This document shows, piece after piece, positions 52,297-63,230 of a DNA stretch of 64,000 bases. Both the position numbers and the translations under genes were made by a program. This DNA is from Immersiella caudata (Eukaryota > Ascomycota > Sordariomycetes > Sordariales > Lasiosphaeriaceae), in contig JAULSU010000006.1 in NCBI GenBank assembly GCA_030512335.1, positions 3,782,001 through 3,846,000 on the forward strand, in the 5' to 3' direction. How positions within the stretch are numbered: the stretch's first letter is position 1; each line of letters begins with the position of its first letter. The notes under the pieces were generated by a model. It searched no databases. It was given only the letters and a program-made list of their open reading frames with translations, and was not told where the DNA came from.

Positions 52297-53279
52297 CTAC
52301 CTCGTCTTAACAACCATATCCCCCGGCCTCGCCCCCAACCCCACCAACAAGACCCCCGCCTTCCTCAAAATCCCCACCGTCCTCTCAATCACCTGCGAAT
52401 CCACCCCCTGCGTCCTCTCGGGAAACCTCACCGTCTTCAACCACTCCCTCGCATCCTCCTCACTGTAGTCCAGCTCCGTGCTAATATACTGCACCGCCTC
52501 CTCGTGATTCCCATTGAAATGCTCAATCCCCCTGTTCAACTTCTCCAGCACGTCCTCGACCCTCGCATCCACCTCCCCGTTCGGTTTCGCCAGTTCTGTC
52601 GAGGCCACAATCTTCCAGCTGCTCCACGGCGTGTAAATTTCCCCCACCCTGCGGATCTCGCCCGAGTCGTAGTACTTCTTGCTGGTGAAGTGCTCCCACA
52701 TGAAGAAGTCGGCCTCGCCCGAGTTGACGGCGTTGCGGAGGTTCTGAAAGGTGTTGAGCACGACAAAGTCGGAGTAGGGCGAGGCGGATTCGGCGGGGGT
52801 GGTGGCGGCGGTGGTGGGAAGGAGCCAGCCGCGCTCTTCGGCGAGGACGTAGCCCATTACGTAGGAGCCGGAGCCGATACGGGAGATTCCGATTTTGGAG
52901 CCTTGGAGGGAGTCGACTGAGGTTATTTCGGGGCGGGAGGCGCCGGTGGAGATTGCCCAGCCTGGGGGTGTTAGCAATGTTTCTCAGTTGTGGTTGGGGT
53001 GAAGTGACGAGACATACAGAGAGGAGTTTCGACGTAGGTGCCGACGAGACGATAACCGCCGTCGCCAATTTCAGACGGGGGCTTGCCGAGGCCGGCTACC
53101 CAGCCTTCAGTGAGACCGATGCCAATATCGATTTCGCCGGCGCGCAGAGCGGTGATCATGTGGCCGGTGCCGGAGGGAAAGGCGATGAGCTCAGCGTCAA
53201 GGCCATAGTGTTTCTTGGCAAAGTGGATGGGTGTTGAGAAGTGCTCGGGCACGTAGCCGATTTTGAGTGGAGAGGCCAT
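52297..53279 (-). CDS. Ca3427-like periplasmic-binding-type (PBP2) protein
   Basis: Exons 53279-53018 and 52961-52297 joined across a 56-bp intron (GTATGT, GCTAAC branch, CCCAG), giving 308 residues. It has the type 2 substrate-binding fold known from bacterial nitrate/taurine/thiamine-precursor importers: PLKIGYVPEHFSTPIHFAKK, FPSGTGHMITALRAGEIDIG, GSKIGISRIGSGSYVMGYVL and EADFFMWEHFTSKKYYDSGE. The nearest group I know is the fungal Ca3427-like domain (Candida), a stand-alone cytosolic protein without ABC partners. There is no signal peptide, so it is not secreted. Ligand unknown; a small metabolite, perhaps a vitamin precursor, is a guess from the fold. Confidence 0.8.
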
Positions 53280-54532
53280 GGTGTCGACAATGTCAGTTTC
53301 GTCGAGGTAGCAAACCGGCGAGAACATCAAGTGAGATTTTGGAGTTTGTTGAGTCTTTGAAACTCAGACTACAGCGGAAAATGGAGAAAATGACGCAAGG
53401 TGGGGTCCACTCTTGTCGATATAGCCGTCACGCTGGGAGCGGGCTGGCCCGTTGGGAACGGGGAACTACCCCGCTGTGTCCGCTCCGTGGGCAGAGGAGA
53501 GGAAGGGGCCGTGGGCTCAAACCTCCGTGTCGACACGGGAAAGTTCTGGGTTCGTCATGAATCATGATGCTTCATGAGACCAGTAAGAACGAGGGAAAAC
53601 GCGGTGAAAGGGGCAATCGAGATGCGATGAGCGACATGTTGAGACCAGACGGGAACTCCGAATCGGCCCGCTTCGATGACCGGTTCTGGCGGCGATGGGA
53701 GCTCGCGTGCTGAGCTCCGATGGATTCTTTCGCCCGGAGCATTCTGCCCGCGATGTGTGACAAGGAAGTCGGGTACCGGCAGTCGGGACGTGCATGCGGC
53801 GTCCTCAGCCTGTGTGGGGTGGACCTTCCGCCTCAAGCAGTGCCTGAAGAGGTCTGCGTGCCTCGGCGGGGTCGGACACTGGCGGCCGATGCGTCCACCG
53901 TTCTGGGAAAGAGGCCGCGCTTGCGGCGGTATAACTGCAGTAGGGCGGCAGCAAAGCAAACAGGGGGCGATTGGCTTTTTATCAGCAGACGTTTCGGACG
54001 GTGTATCGGCAGTCTGGCAGCAGATCGTCGCTGCGTTGCAGTTCTCCAAGGTTCGTGCCAAGTTTGCCAAGCTTTGCGGCTTGGCGACGTCATCGAGCCG
54101 CAGGATAGGGGTTGACTGGTTAGCGACAACTCCAAACACTCGTTGCAATAGCCAAACAAATTGATGTGATAGTCTGGGATGCTTTGAGTTCCCGCATTTC
54201 CGTGCTAGGCTCGGGGTCATTTACTCCACGGGAAGGTGCAATACACAGCAGTGGCTCTTTGTGCCAGGCAAACGTTAGTGGTAGCTGAACATACAGTGAC
54301 GTCAGCGGACGCAGCACCACTGACGCGGTGGCAGGTGCGTCCGTTTGCCCGTCTGCCTTAAGAACTCGTTCCAGTTCCTCTGGGAACTCTTCCTCGCCCT
54401 CCATTCCAAACATCCCGTTGCCAAGCTACGAACTCGCCGATCCTGGCCAGTTCCCCTGCCAAGCCTGCACATCGCGGGAGAACGACAGTCTTGGATCATC
54501 TATTCAGAACGTATCGATAGGCGACAGACACT
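53280..54532. other. Long divergent promoter region
   Basis: About 1.25 kb between the PBP-type gene and the PAP2 gene. Overlapping open frames on both strands (53555-54220 and 53676-54164) lack any domain and look like GC-driven chance. I see no other feature. Confidence 0.4.
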
Positions 54533-55666
54533 ATGGCGCGACCTTTCAGCCGTCGCGCGCAAAACGGCGCTGCCCCAGCGGTCGCCTCTCGTCGAGTTCG
54601 CCGCAGTCGAGCGGAGCCCTACTCGATGGCTTCACGACCAAGCTTCGGCCAGTGGCTTAAGGTCACCAGCCTCGACCTCTTCACCATGATTGTCCTCGGA
54701 GCAATCGGTCTCGGCGTCTACTTTGCGAAACCAGCACCCACACGCTCCTTCCCCGTGACTTTCTCTGATGGCGAGGTCATCTGGCCGTCGGTGGCCTACC
54801 CTCTGCGCCACGAAATCATCCCCATCTGGCTGGCAGCAGTCCTTGCCGTCTTCATACCCGTCATCGTGTTCCTCATCTGCCAGATCCGCATTCGCTCTTT
54901 CTGGGATCTCAACAACGCTGTCATTGGTCTCCTGTACAGCCTCATCACCGCTGCTGTCTTCCAAGTCTTCGTCAAATGGCTCATCGGTGGCCTGCGTCCC
55001 CACTTCCTCGACGTTTGCAAACCCGATCCATCACTCGTGTCCAACGCTCCCGGCACAATCGGCGCCGGCCTCAATGGAAAGGGTTTCAATGGCATTTACT
55101 ACACTCGCGAGATTTGCACGGGCGACGAGAAGCAGATCAATGACTCCCTTGAAAGCATGCCGAGCGGTCACTCGACTGCTGCTTTTGCCGGTTTCGTCTT
55201 CCTCTCGCTGTACCTCAACGGCAAGCTCAAAGTGTTCTCGAACTATCACCCTTCCATGTGGAAGCTCGCCGCTGTGTACGCACCCATTCTTGGTGCTGTG
55301 CTCATAGCTGGGGCACTCACCATCGACGAGTTTCATCATTTCCACGACATTCTGGCCGGCGGCATTATCGGCACAGTCATGGCGTTCTCAGCCTATCGCA
55401 TGACCTTTGCCAGCGTTTGGGACTGGCGTTGGAACCACATTCCCCTGAACCGAACAGCGCCGTTTGACTACATGGCGGGCCATGAGTTGGCAAATGCGAC
55501 GTTCACGAGGAGAGCGGGTTGGGGATTGGGCGGACAAAATGGAATGGAGACCGGGAGAAAGGGCTGGAGCGGGTTCAGAAAGGATGTACCCGGACAAACG
55601 GCTGGAACTGGAGCGGCGGTTCCAGAACCTCATGGAGTAGGGCCAAGGGGGGATGAATTGGTGTGA
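54533..55666 (+). CDS. PAP2 lipid phosphate phosphatase (DPP1/LPP-like)
   Basis: One exon of 377 residues; an internal ATG at residue 32 is an alternative start. Five or six membrane segments are visible, for example LDLFTMIVLGAIGLGVYFA, IWLAAVLAVFIPVIVFLICQ and NAVIGLLYSLITAAVFQVFV. The phosphatase signature is K148WLIGGLRP155 (motif C1), PSGH at 210-213 (C2), and HHFHD at 268-272 (C3). In C3 the His and Asp are present but the Ser-Arg pair of the usual SRxxxxxHxxxD is replaced (AGALTIDEFHHFHD). I recall the same TIDEFHH pattern in a large set of fungal homologues, so it is probably a clade trait. The enzyme dephosphorylates phosphatidate, diacylglycerol pyrophosphate and similar lipids in vacuole or ER membranes. 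Confidence 0.9.
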   Translation: MARPFSRRAQNGAAPAVASRRVRRSRAEPYSMASRPSFGQWLKVTSLDLFTMIVLGAIGLGVYFAKPAPTRSFPVTFSDGEVIWPSVAYPLRHEIIPIWLAAVLAVFIPVIVFLICQIRIRSFWDLNNAVIGLLYSLITAAVFQVFVKWLIGGLRPHFLDVCKPDPSLVSNAPGTIGAGLNGKGFNGIYYTREICTGDEKQINDSLESMPSGHSTAAFAGFVFLSLYLNGKLKVFSNYHPSMWKLAAVYAPILGAVLIAGALTIDEFHHFHDILAGGIIGTVMAFSAYRMTFASVWDWRWNHIPLNRTAPFDYMAGHELANATFTRRAGWGLGGQNGMETGRKGWSGFRKDVPGQTAGTGAAVPEPHGVGPRGDELV

Positions 55667-55926
55667 ACAAGGGCCGGGCTGATACTACGAGAGAGTCCTC
55701 GGGGCGAGACGGAGTTGTGCGGTGTAATGGTGAGTAACGGTCTCTCAATGTTTGTTTGGGCTGACCATGACAATTATCGGCGTCGAAGCCGGTCGACTCT
55801 TGTATTGGTATTCTATATCCCTTTGTAGCAGACTTTTGCCTTGGACCTAATCCAACAAACTTATAAACCAACACGGTACTGACGGTGCCGCCGATCTATT
55901 GTACATTTTATATATTCCCTACACTA

Positions 55927-57574
55927 TCATACCATTTCATGTGGATATTTCGTAATGTTGACCTTTTTCCTCTCCTTCTCACTCCCGTCTTTGAAGAAGG
56001 TGAATCTCGAGTCGTCCTGCCAACTGGACACGACCAGATTGTTCTCGCTCCCGTCCCGGCTCTTCTCCCCGTCAGGGAGTTCCCTTTCACCTCTTTGAAG
56101 AGGCACACTCCGCAATTCAAACGATTGCTCGACTTTGATTCCCCCTTCGGCAATCCTCCCTCGATGCCCTACCAGGGCGGGCTTCGGCTTCTCGCTATCG
56201 GTGCGACTTGCCGAGACAGAGACGGAGACGGACGGGCCACCTTTGCGGTTGTTGCGGGACTGGGATTGTGACTGGGACTGGGACTGGGACTGGGATGCAG
56301 AACCGCTGGCGCCATTGTAGTAGACGTTGGACTTTCCGGTGGCACGGGCATAGAGAGATGAGAGGAGCAGACGAGGGAAGATCTTGACGACGAGGGGACG
56401 CATGGCGGGGATGGAGGCGCAGATGATGCCCGTGTTGACTTCGATAGCGGACCATATGGCAATGGCCACACCCTGAGCTAGAGGTTCGATGTTAGCACAT
56501 TCTCACAACTGAGAGAAAAAGGGGGAGGGGGAGCTCACTCGACTGCTGGGCTGGCGGGGAATTATCGATCACATATAACGCATGCAACCGCACGATGCTG
56601 ATGACGGTGGCAAACGTGCCGACGCCAAACAGCGCCATCAGGATGATCCTCTGCCGCTTGGGAATCTGCAACCCCCAAAGCAGCGGCGCCGGTACCACAA
56701 TCAGAATGATATCCGTCGCAATGTTCAACGCGGCGTTGGAATACGTCACGCCGCCCTTGCTCATGCATCTCCCCTGGAACCCCGTTATGGCGAGCCAGTA
56801 CGTCTCGATGGGCCAGCAGGTGAAGATGGTTCCCAGGACGGCCCAGAGGCCGTAGACGACGAGCACGACGAAGTAGACGCTCAAGAAGCGCTGCATCTTT
56901 ACTGTGCGCAGTACTCGATAACATTGCACCGTGATGGAGAGCTTGCAGAGGCAGATGGCGAGGTTGTAGATGGGGATGGTGGCCCAGAGGGCGTGTAGAA
57001 AGCCGGGCACTTCGGGGAACGTCATTATGCGTCCGAGGCCGGCTTTGATTTCTGTTGTTTTATTAGTACTCACGTATTTCAAGTTACATCAGAGGATATC
57101 GGATGGACGTACGGAGAAAGACGACGGCAAGAAACGCGATCGATGCCAGCTATTTTTTGGGGGGTTTATTAGTTAGCAGGGTCCAGCTGCGAAAGGCAGT
57201 GATCAGCAACACCATCAGGGCTCCCCGCAATGAGACCGTGAGACCCATGGAATAGATCGAAGATCCCCCAGATCATCCCTCGAGATGGATCGACATCAAC
57301 ACCAGGGTTTCCAGGATCTCCTGTGCCGCATAACATCATGCCCATAACAAAGATCTCCAAAGAACCGAAACAAAAAAGAATGGTTCACGAAACACCAAAA
57401 AAAAGAAAAGAAAAGACGTACCATGGACAGCACAATCAAGCCATCATCCACACCCACATTCTTCAACACAAAAATCCTGGTCCCCAATCGCATCAACACC
57501 ACGATAAAGGCCAGCGCAGTGAAGGTGACGTTGGCGATGACGGCCGGCTTGGCCGCCTCGGGGATGGGAAACAT
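55927..57574 (-). CDS. Rhodopsin-like fungal integral membrane protein (PTH11/SAT4-type)
   Basis: Four exons, minus strand: 57574-57422, 57149-57113, 57051-56539 and 56477-55927, giving 417 residues. Introns are 272, 61 and 61 bp; exon 2 is only 37 bp. Seven membrane helices: AVIANVTFTALAFIVVLMRL; a second built from exons 1-2 (LASIAFLAVVFLQ); GFLHALWATIPIYNLAICLC; FLSVYFVVLVVYGLWAVLGT; ALNIATDIILIVVPAPLLWG; IILMALFGVGTFATVISIVR; and AIWSAIEVNTGIICASIPAM. The signature LQIPKRQRIILM and the WSAIEVN motif are typical of the fungal-specific rhodopsin family. No CFEM domain precedes helix 1. The cytosolic tail has an SQ repeat (encoded at about 56263-56300) and is Ser/Arg-rich. Relatives include PTH11-type receptors; ligand unknown. 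Confidence 0.85.
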
Positions 57575-59848
57575 GATGGCATCAACACCACTGCAAAAAG
57601 AAAAGAAAAGAAAAGAATGAGCTTTTTTCTTTCTCCCCAATCAGATCGAAAAAATCCGATCAAAAAGTGAGAAACGAGAACCGGGAAGGGGGCGGGGTGG
57701 GATGGTCCTGGATGGAAGTAATAAAGTAAACGGGGTTCTGTTTGATGGATGCCCAGTCAGGGCCAAGGTCATGGTCTCGGAGGGAATAAGCACAAGCTTT
57801 CTCCGTAAGGTAGGAATTTACGTAGTGCTGCCGTGAAGGGGGTAACGGACGGGCGAATGGACAGACGAATGGACAGACGCGGTGCAAGACCGGGGAGGGG
57901 GACGCCACAGGGGGGGGGGGACGATCCGGGGTGGCGGGCTGGGCGTGAGCATTGTCCGTCCAGGGGTCTGTGGGAATGTGGACGCGCGCGTCGCGTTTCC
58001 CTCACTCACTTCATGTCTTGAGATGACTGGGGATCGAAATTCGGATAGAGGCTGTTACTTGCGATACCACCTCACCTCCTGACCGATGGGATGACCTGAG
58101 GCTGGGTGGCTGTCCGGATGGTCGAGTGAGGTTGCACCCCGGGATTCATCCCACGTTGTGGTTTCCAAGACTTGGAAAGAGTCCTCCCATTTTCTGCGGC
58201 CGTTTCAATCCAAATTCTGGATTCCAGAGTTCGGTTGCGAATGGAAAGTGTGGTGCCTCGAGTTTCAAAAACGCGGTGTAAGTGCAGGGCTGTTCCTAGC
58301 CCGGATGGACTGAAAATGCGGTTGTGGTTGGCCGTTGGGCGCCACAGGCGGATGGGCTGCACCGTTTGTCACCAACATCAATCCCACCCCCGCCGACTGG
58401 TAGGCTCCTCCCGTAAAAAGTCGGATCCAGATTTGTGATGTGTGAGGAACTCACTTACCCTGGGAGTCTCGGCGTCACATCCAGGGGGATTTGGTGGACC
58501 TTGTTTCTTGTGATGACATTGATCCCGCTCCAGCGCCAGGAACCGAATTCGGATGTGATTTGAAAATCATTGACTGAAAACGAGAGTCACAAGAACGGTG
58601 GCGTTCTGGAACATACCCTATCAGGGTCGCCTTTGCGAAAGATCAATGCCAGTGATTGTCAGTGGGCATGCAGGTCGTTCTCGAATTAGGTTTGCTGTCA
58701 TAAGCAAGGGTATTGTTACCCATGGGTAAAAATTCGTCTGCAAATGCCAAGTACATCATGTGAAAGTCAGAAGCGGCCCACCCCCGAAACATTTCGGAGA
58801 TCTGATTCGTCCAGTCATTGGACGGGCGGCCCCAGCGCAATCCGTGCCACCCACCGACATCACAACTTGGAAGGCCGGGGGAGACTCGTCTCGCTTCCGC
58901 AATGCGCACAAGCACACGCCTCGTGGTGTGGCGGTAACGTTGACCACACCTCTGCAGTTTCTGGGTCGAGAAGTGCGACCCTGACAGTATTTTCTCCACC
59001 TCCCTTTTTTCTTCTTTTCAAGTTTCTATTTTCCTTCCATCACACGGACCGTGTCTCTCACGGACCTTGCAGCGGTGCAGTGCGGTCGGTGTCCCCGCAA
59101 CACGTGTGCGTGACGGAATTCCTCTCTTGTGTCAATCGGCGGTGCCTGGTGCTTGATGGGAATTATCTGAGCGCGTCTTTTTTTTTGGTCGACACACGAA
59201 ACATGGGAGTTTGCATTCAGTTTCTGCAGATTCAAATTGTTCCATCTCCAGAGCACCCGCGATGCTATTTTCAGTGATCATCTCGTCTAGTACTTGAGAT
59301 TTGCAACGGAACATGGAATGCATCAATTCACATTTCTTTCCAAGGGTCCCTAAAGGGTTTCATACACACTGTGTCCAAGTTGGACAGCATGCCCATGAGC
59401 AATAGTTTGTCAATACTCTGCAACTGCCGCCCCACCTGGAACGGTAGTGTAGGAATCCGAGCATGCTTGGTATCGTGTAATCAGATGGGAATCGGAACCT
59501 GGCTGCTGGGCGTCGCATGCAGCACACGCCTGCGCCTCAGGGTCACTTCTAGGTTCTGACGACTAGCACCTCCTCGAATTTGTCTGTGGGCAGCTACTGG
59601 CGACCCAATGAGAAGATGCATGCAGACTGCTGGGAGCGAAACATGCCGGCCCATCCTTCAGGATCAACGGAAATGGTCCTCGCATGTGTCTGTGGGCTTG
59701 GATTCAACCTTGTTTGCCTGCAATCAATATTGAGTTCGTACTTGCAGGTATTCTATCTTGGTTACATAATCTCAAAGAACAGACCGAGAACATCAAGCCC
59801 TTGTGCTCGCTAAATCCACGCTCATAGCAAATACAAGCCTCCCAGCGT
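57575..59848. other. Long intergenic region, 2.3 kb
   Basis: No gene supported. It has a (AAAAG)n run at about 57595-57617, a run of 10 G at about 57910-57921, and otherwise unique sequence. Many short open frames on both strands lack domain content. Confidence 0.4.
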
Positions 59849-61748
59849 CTAGGCCCTTGAGTACAGCTCATCCTCCTTCTCAACAGGGGCATCAATCTGC
59901 ATGTTGTACTCGCCGGTGGTCTCCTTGATGAAGACAGCCACTGATGATAGAATTAGCAATGCTCATCTTCAAATGAGACAGAAGTGAAACTTACGAATAG
60001 CAGCGAGGGCAACGAAGCAAGCGGCAGCAATCCACACAAGCCGAAAGCTCGAGGCGAACGTCTCCAAAAGAGCACCAGCAGCAGCACCCACAATCGGGCC
60101 AGTGACTCCGGGAATCTTGAACATGGCCGCATCGTCGTGGGCGTTCAAGGCTCCGATCAAGGGGCCGACCGATGTCGGGGGCAAGCCCATGGGGATCACC
60201 ACCTTGGCAATGTTCGCGCCCATCTTGCCCATCGAGCTAGTAAACAGTGCGTTGTCTACATCCAGTATTAGCCAAATCCACACGGGTCAGTAAAAAGGGG
60301 CACTCACAAATCGCCAAGCCAACGCTCCCGCCCAAGCTCCTCACACCAATGACCAGTCCCGACGTGATGGCGATCAACTCTGGCTTCGTGCTCATCTGCG
60401 CCAGCGTGATCAAGCTCACAAGACTCAATCCCAATCCGAAACCAAGCAAGACCGGAAGGCCCCACACAACCTGGTTGCTGTCTCGCCCCGTGTTGGCCAT
60501 GGCTGCAAAGAAGGCCACGAAGAGCAGGAAGCTCAGCACGGTGAGCCACCGCACCTTCTTGGTCGCTGCGACATACCATCCGCCGAGTGCCGCACCGATG
60601 ATGCTGCAGATGCACATGATTCCGTACCGCGTGCTGACAAGCAGACCGTCCGACTCGTAGAGAACACCGGTTTGGAAGGCAAAGTAGCTGTTGGCTCCGA
60701 AGAAGGCGAGACCCTCGCAGAAAAGGCAGGCCAGCGCGATGGGGAAGTTCCTGTTGGTGAACAAGTCGTGATGCAACATGCCGTCCTTCTTGAAGAAGGT
60801 GGAGTATCCGGCGAGCGCAACCAAGAGGGCAAGGCCGACGGCGAAGGTGGCGGAAACGTGGGCGTCGCTCCATGGGAAGGGGTTTTGAGACCACGACAGA
60901 CCGACGCAGAAGAGGATGATTCCGCCGGTGAGGAGGGTGTATCCGCCCCAGTCGAGGCGGCCGAGCTTCTCAGTGAGGGACAGGGTCGCTTGGAGCTCGG
61001 TTGCCGGGGGACGGTACAGGAAGACACAGAGAACGGAGGCGACGAAGAAGAGGGCGGTGGCGAGGTACCAAAAGTTGCGGAAGTTCTCGGACGGGACGTT
61101 GGCAGTTCGTACAAAAGCGCCGGCGACAAGCAGGGCGGTGATGCCACCGAAACCGTTGGCGATGAGATCAGCGGCCTGACCCCACGAGCGGTAGCGGCGG
61201 GGAAGGACCTCGGAGGAGACGGTGTGCAGGAGGGGCTGAGCGCCGTATGAGATGCTGGTGATGACGAAACCGGCGATGGCCATCTCGATCGACATGGCAC
61301 GGGCGACAATAATTGATCCCACGGCGCCGAGGAGGGTCGAGATGACGAGGAACCAGCGACGTCCCCAGTAATCGGCAGCCTGAGAGAAGATGGGCGAGAG
61401 GACTGCCGTGCCGATGGCGATGGACGAGGTGAGCCAGACCGAGCTGGAGCTGCTGCCCAGGGTGAGGGCAATGGTGTTGCCGAGCTATGAAGTCAGTCAA
61501 ACACAAGCCAAAGACAAAATCCAAGGGATTCAACTCACAACACCGGCGCCGACGACATTGTAGATCTGCACAAAGTAGATGAGGCAGATGGAGAAGATGG
61601 CAAGATACGTCTTTGCGTGCAGACGCGGTGCCGGGCTCTCCCCGCTCTCAGAGTCGGTAATGTGGGATATATCCGGTGCGGGCTTCTCCTCGCGATGGCC
61701 GGAGCCGGAGCCGGATGATTTCCGGGGCACTTCTGCTGGAGTCGACAT
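59849..61748 (-). CDS. MFS transporter of the TRI12/siderophore type
   Basis: Four exons, minus strand: 61748-61539, 61484-60308, 60255-59995 and 59940-59849, giving 579 residues. Introns are 54, 52 and 54 bp. The cytosolic N-terminus is acidic and Ser-rich. Membrane segments begin with YLAIFSICLIYFVQIYNVVG. The family motif after helix 2 is present as AADYWGRRWFLVISTLLGAV, followed by GFVITSISYGAQPLLHTVSS with VLPRRYRSWGQAAD, and YGIMCICSIIGAALGGWYVA. It ends VFIKETTGEYNMQIDAP. About 14 helices are visible. This is the fungal trichothecene-efflux/siderophore group, which exports toxins or moves iron chelates by proton exchange. No toxin or siderophore synthesis genes are seen near it, so the substrate is open. 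Confidence 0.88.
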
Positions 61749-63230
61749 GTTGTTGCACGTGCAGCCTGCTGGCGTCGTGAAAAGGGAAGGCGAGGGATTG
61801 GTACGTTGGAAATGCGTCGTTCAGGAAGCACAATCGATGGCGGATGCCCTCCCGAATAAAAAACTTCCCGACTCGACCCCCGACTCGAATCCCATCACCA
61901 CAGGAAATTGAGTCCCAAACACCCGCCGACGCCCATTGCACACGTCCCCAGTCCCCCCGCACAGGCTTCGCGGAGAAGTGGAGGGCATAGCTAAACCCCT
62001 GCCGAGCGAATCGCAGGCCGTCTTCAGCCAACGCGGACCATGGTTCCTTTCCCCAAATACCCTAGACCCTGTGTCTGCGAGCCTGTCGCGTTGCGCATTG
62101 GCCAGAGCTCCCCTTACAAATCCACCCCCGGGTCGATATTCTGTGCCCTTGACTGTATTTTCGAAGGAATTAGCCAGTTGACGTTTCGTTCGCGGCCCCA
62201 CATTCCGCTCCGCGTTCTTTTACGGTACACGGCATGGGGTGGACTGGGGCGTGAAATATGGGGTTGTAGTGGTCGTTCAAAGAGGATTTCGGGATTATTC
62301 AGGGTCTGTTGATAGCTCCGGCTTCTGGAAGCTTGTCATGGTTGGCGTATTTGGTGCAGCGAAGGAGCAGTAGGATCGATAAGATTTTCATCGAACGCGG
62401 CTTGCTTGCAAGAGACAGAGGGGGAGAAGGCGGGGTGGGAAAATATGGATCGAACGGCATTCGCAATCGGATTGATCTGGGCGTTCATGGTGCTGCAGAG
62501 CTGCGGGGCAGACAATGGAACGAAACCGTGACGCCACTGGATTGGAAGACTGGCGATGTTGAATGGATGACTGGGAGCCGCTCGATGAAATTTCCAAGAC
62601 CTGCACCTGCCCTGGTTGCCTGAAATAACCTCGGTGTGTGCGGGGTGACATGGTCAGACGCTCCTTCCTTCGTCTTGCAGACGCCTGGTCCTGGCTGCAA
62701 ACTTTCTCCATTTCCAGACGCCATGACACAGAAAATTGCAATTGCAGCAGAGCAGAACGGAATTGAGGTCTGGGCTGGAATCCTTCCATCGCAACCACAC
62801 AGACGGGAGAACGCCACATTTCTCACTTGAAACGCAAGCCTCCCACAGCTGCATGTCGCTACCGGAGGGTCAATACGGATTATTTCCGAGTTGTGCAAGC
62901 ATAAAGAATGGAACCACGAATCCACCATAGCATTGTCCTTTCTTTCACAAAGAATATCGAACTCTCTGGTACGCCACCCGTGCCGTCTCACCAGTGTGTG
63001 CCCTCCACATCTCCCGTGCCGTGCCACCCACCCGCGATTTCCCCCCGGATGCTCGCAGATTACCCGCAGCCTCGAACCGATCTTGGCGTTGCATCCCCCA
63101 CCCAATCCGCACTCCTCGCAGCGCCCAAAACACTCCGACCGCCGCGACGTACCCTGCACCGCAACCCGCCCGCCCCAATCCCCCTCATCCTTACCAGGTA
63201 CCAGGTCGCACAGGAACCAACCAGTGGAAA
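61749..63230. other. Long divergent promoter region
   Basis: About 1.5 kb between the MFS gene (minus) and the FAD monooxygenase (plus). No gene recognised. A shared regulatory region is possible, as transporter and oxidase could act in one pathway. Confidence 0.4.

Noticed and set aside
53555..54220. Overlapping open frames on both strands between the PBP-type and PAP2 genes
   Set aside because: No homology motif, Cys/Arg-rich chance composition, and no splice context.
56260..56300. GACTGG repeat as a possible CRISPR-like or satellite array
   Set aside because: It is a short in-frame microsatellite encoding Ser-Gln pairs in the rhodopsin-like protein.
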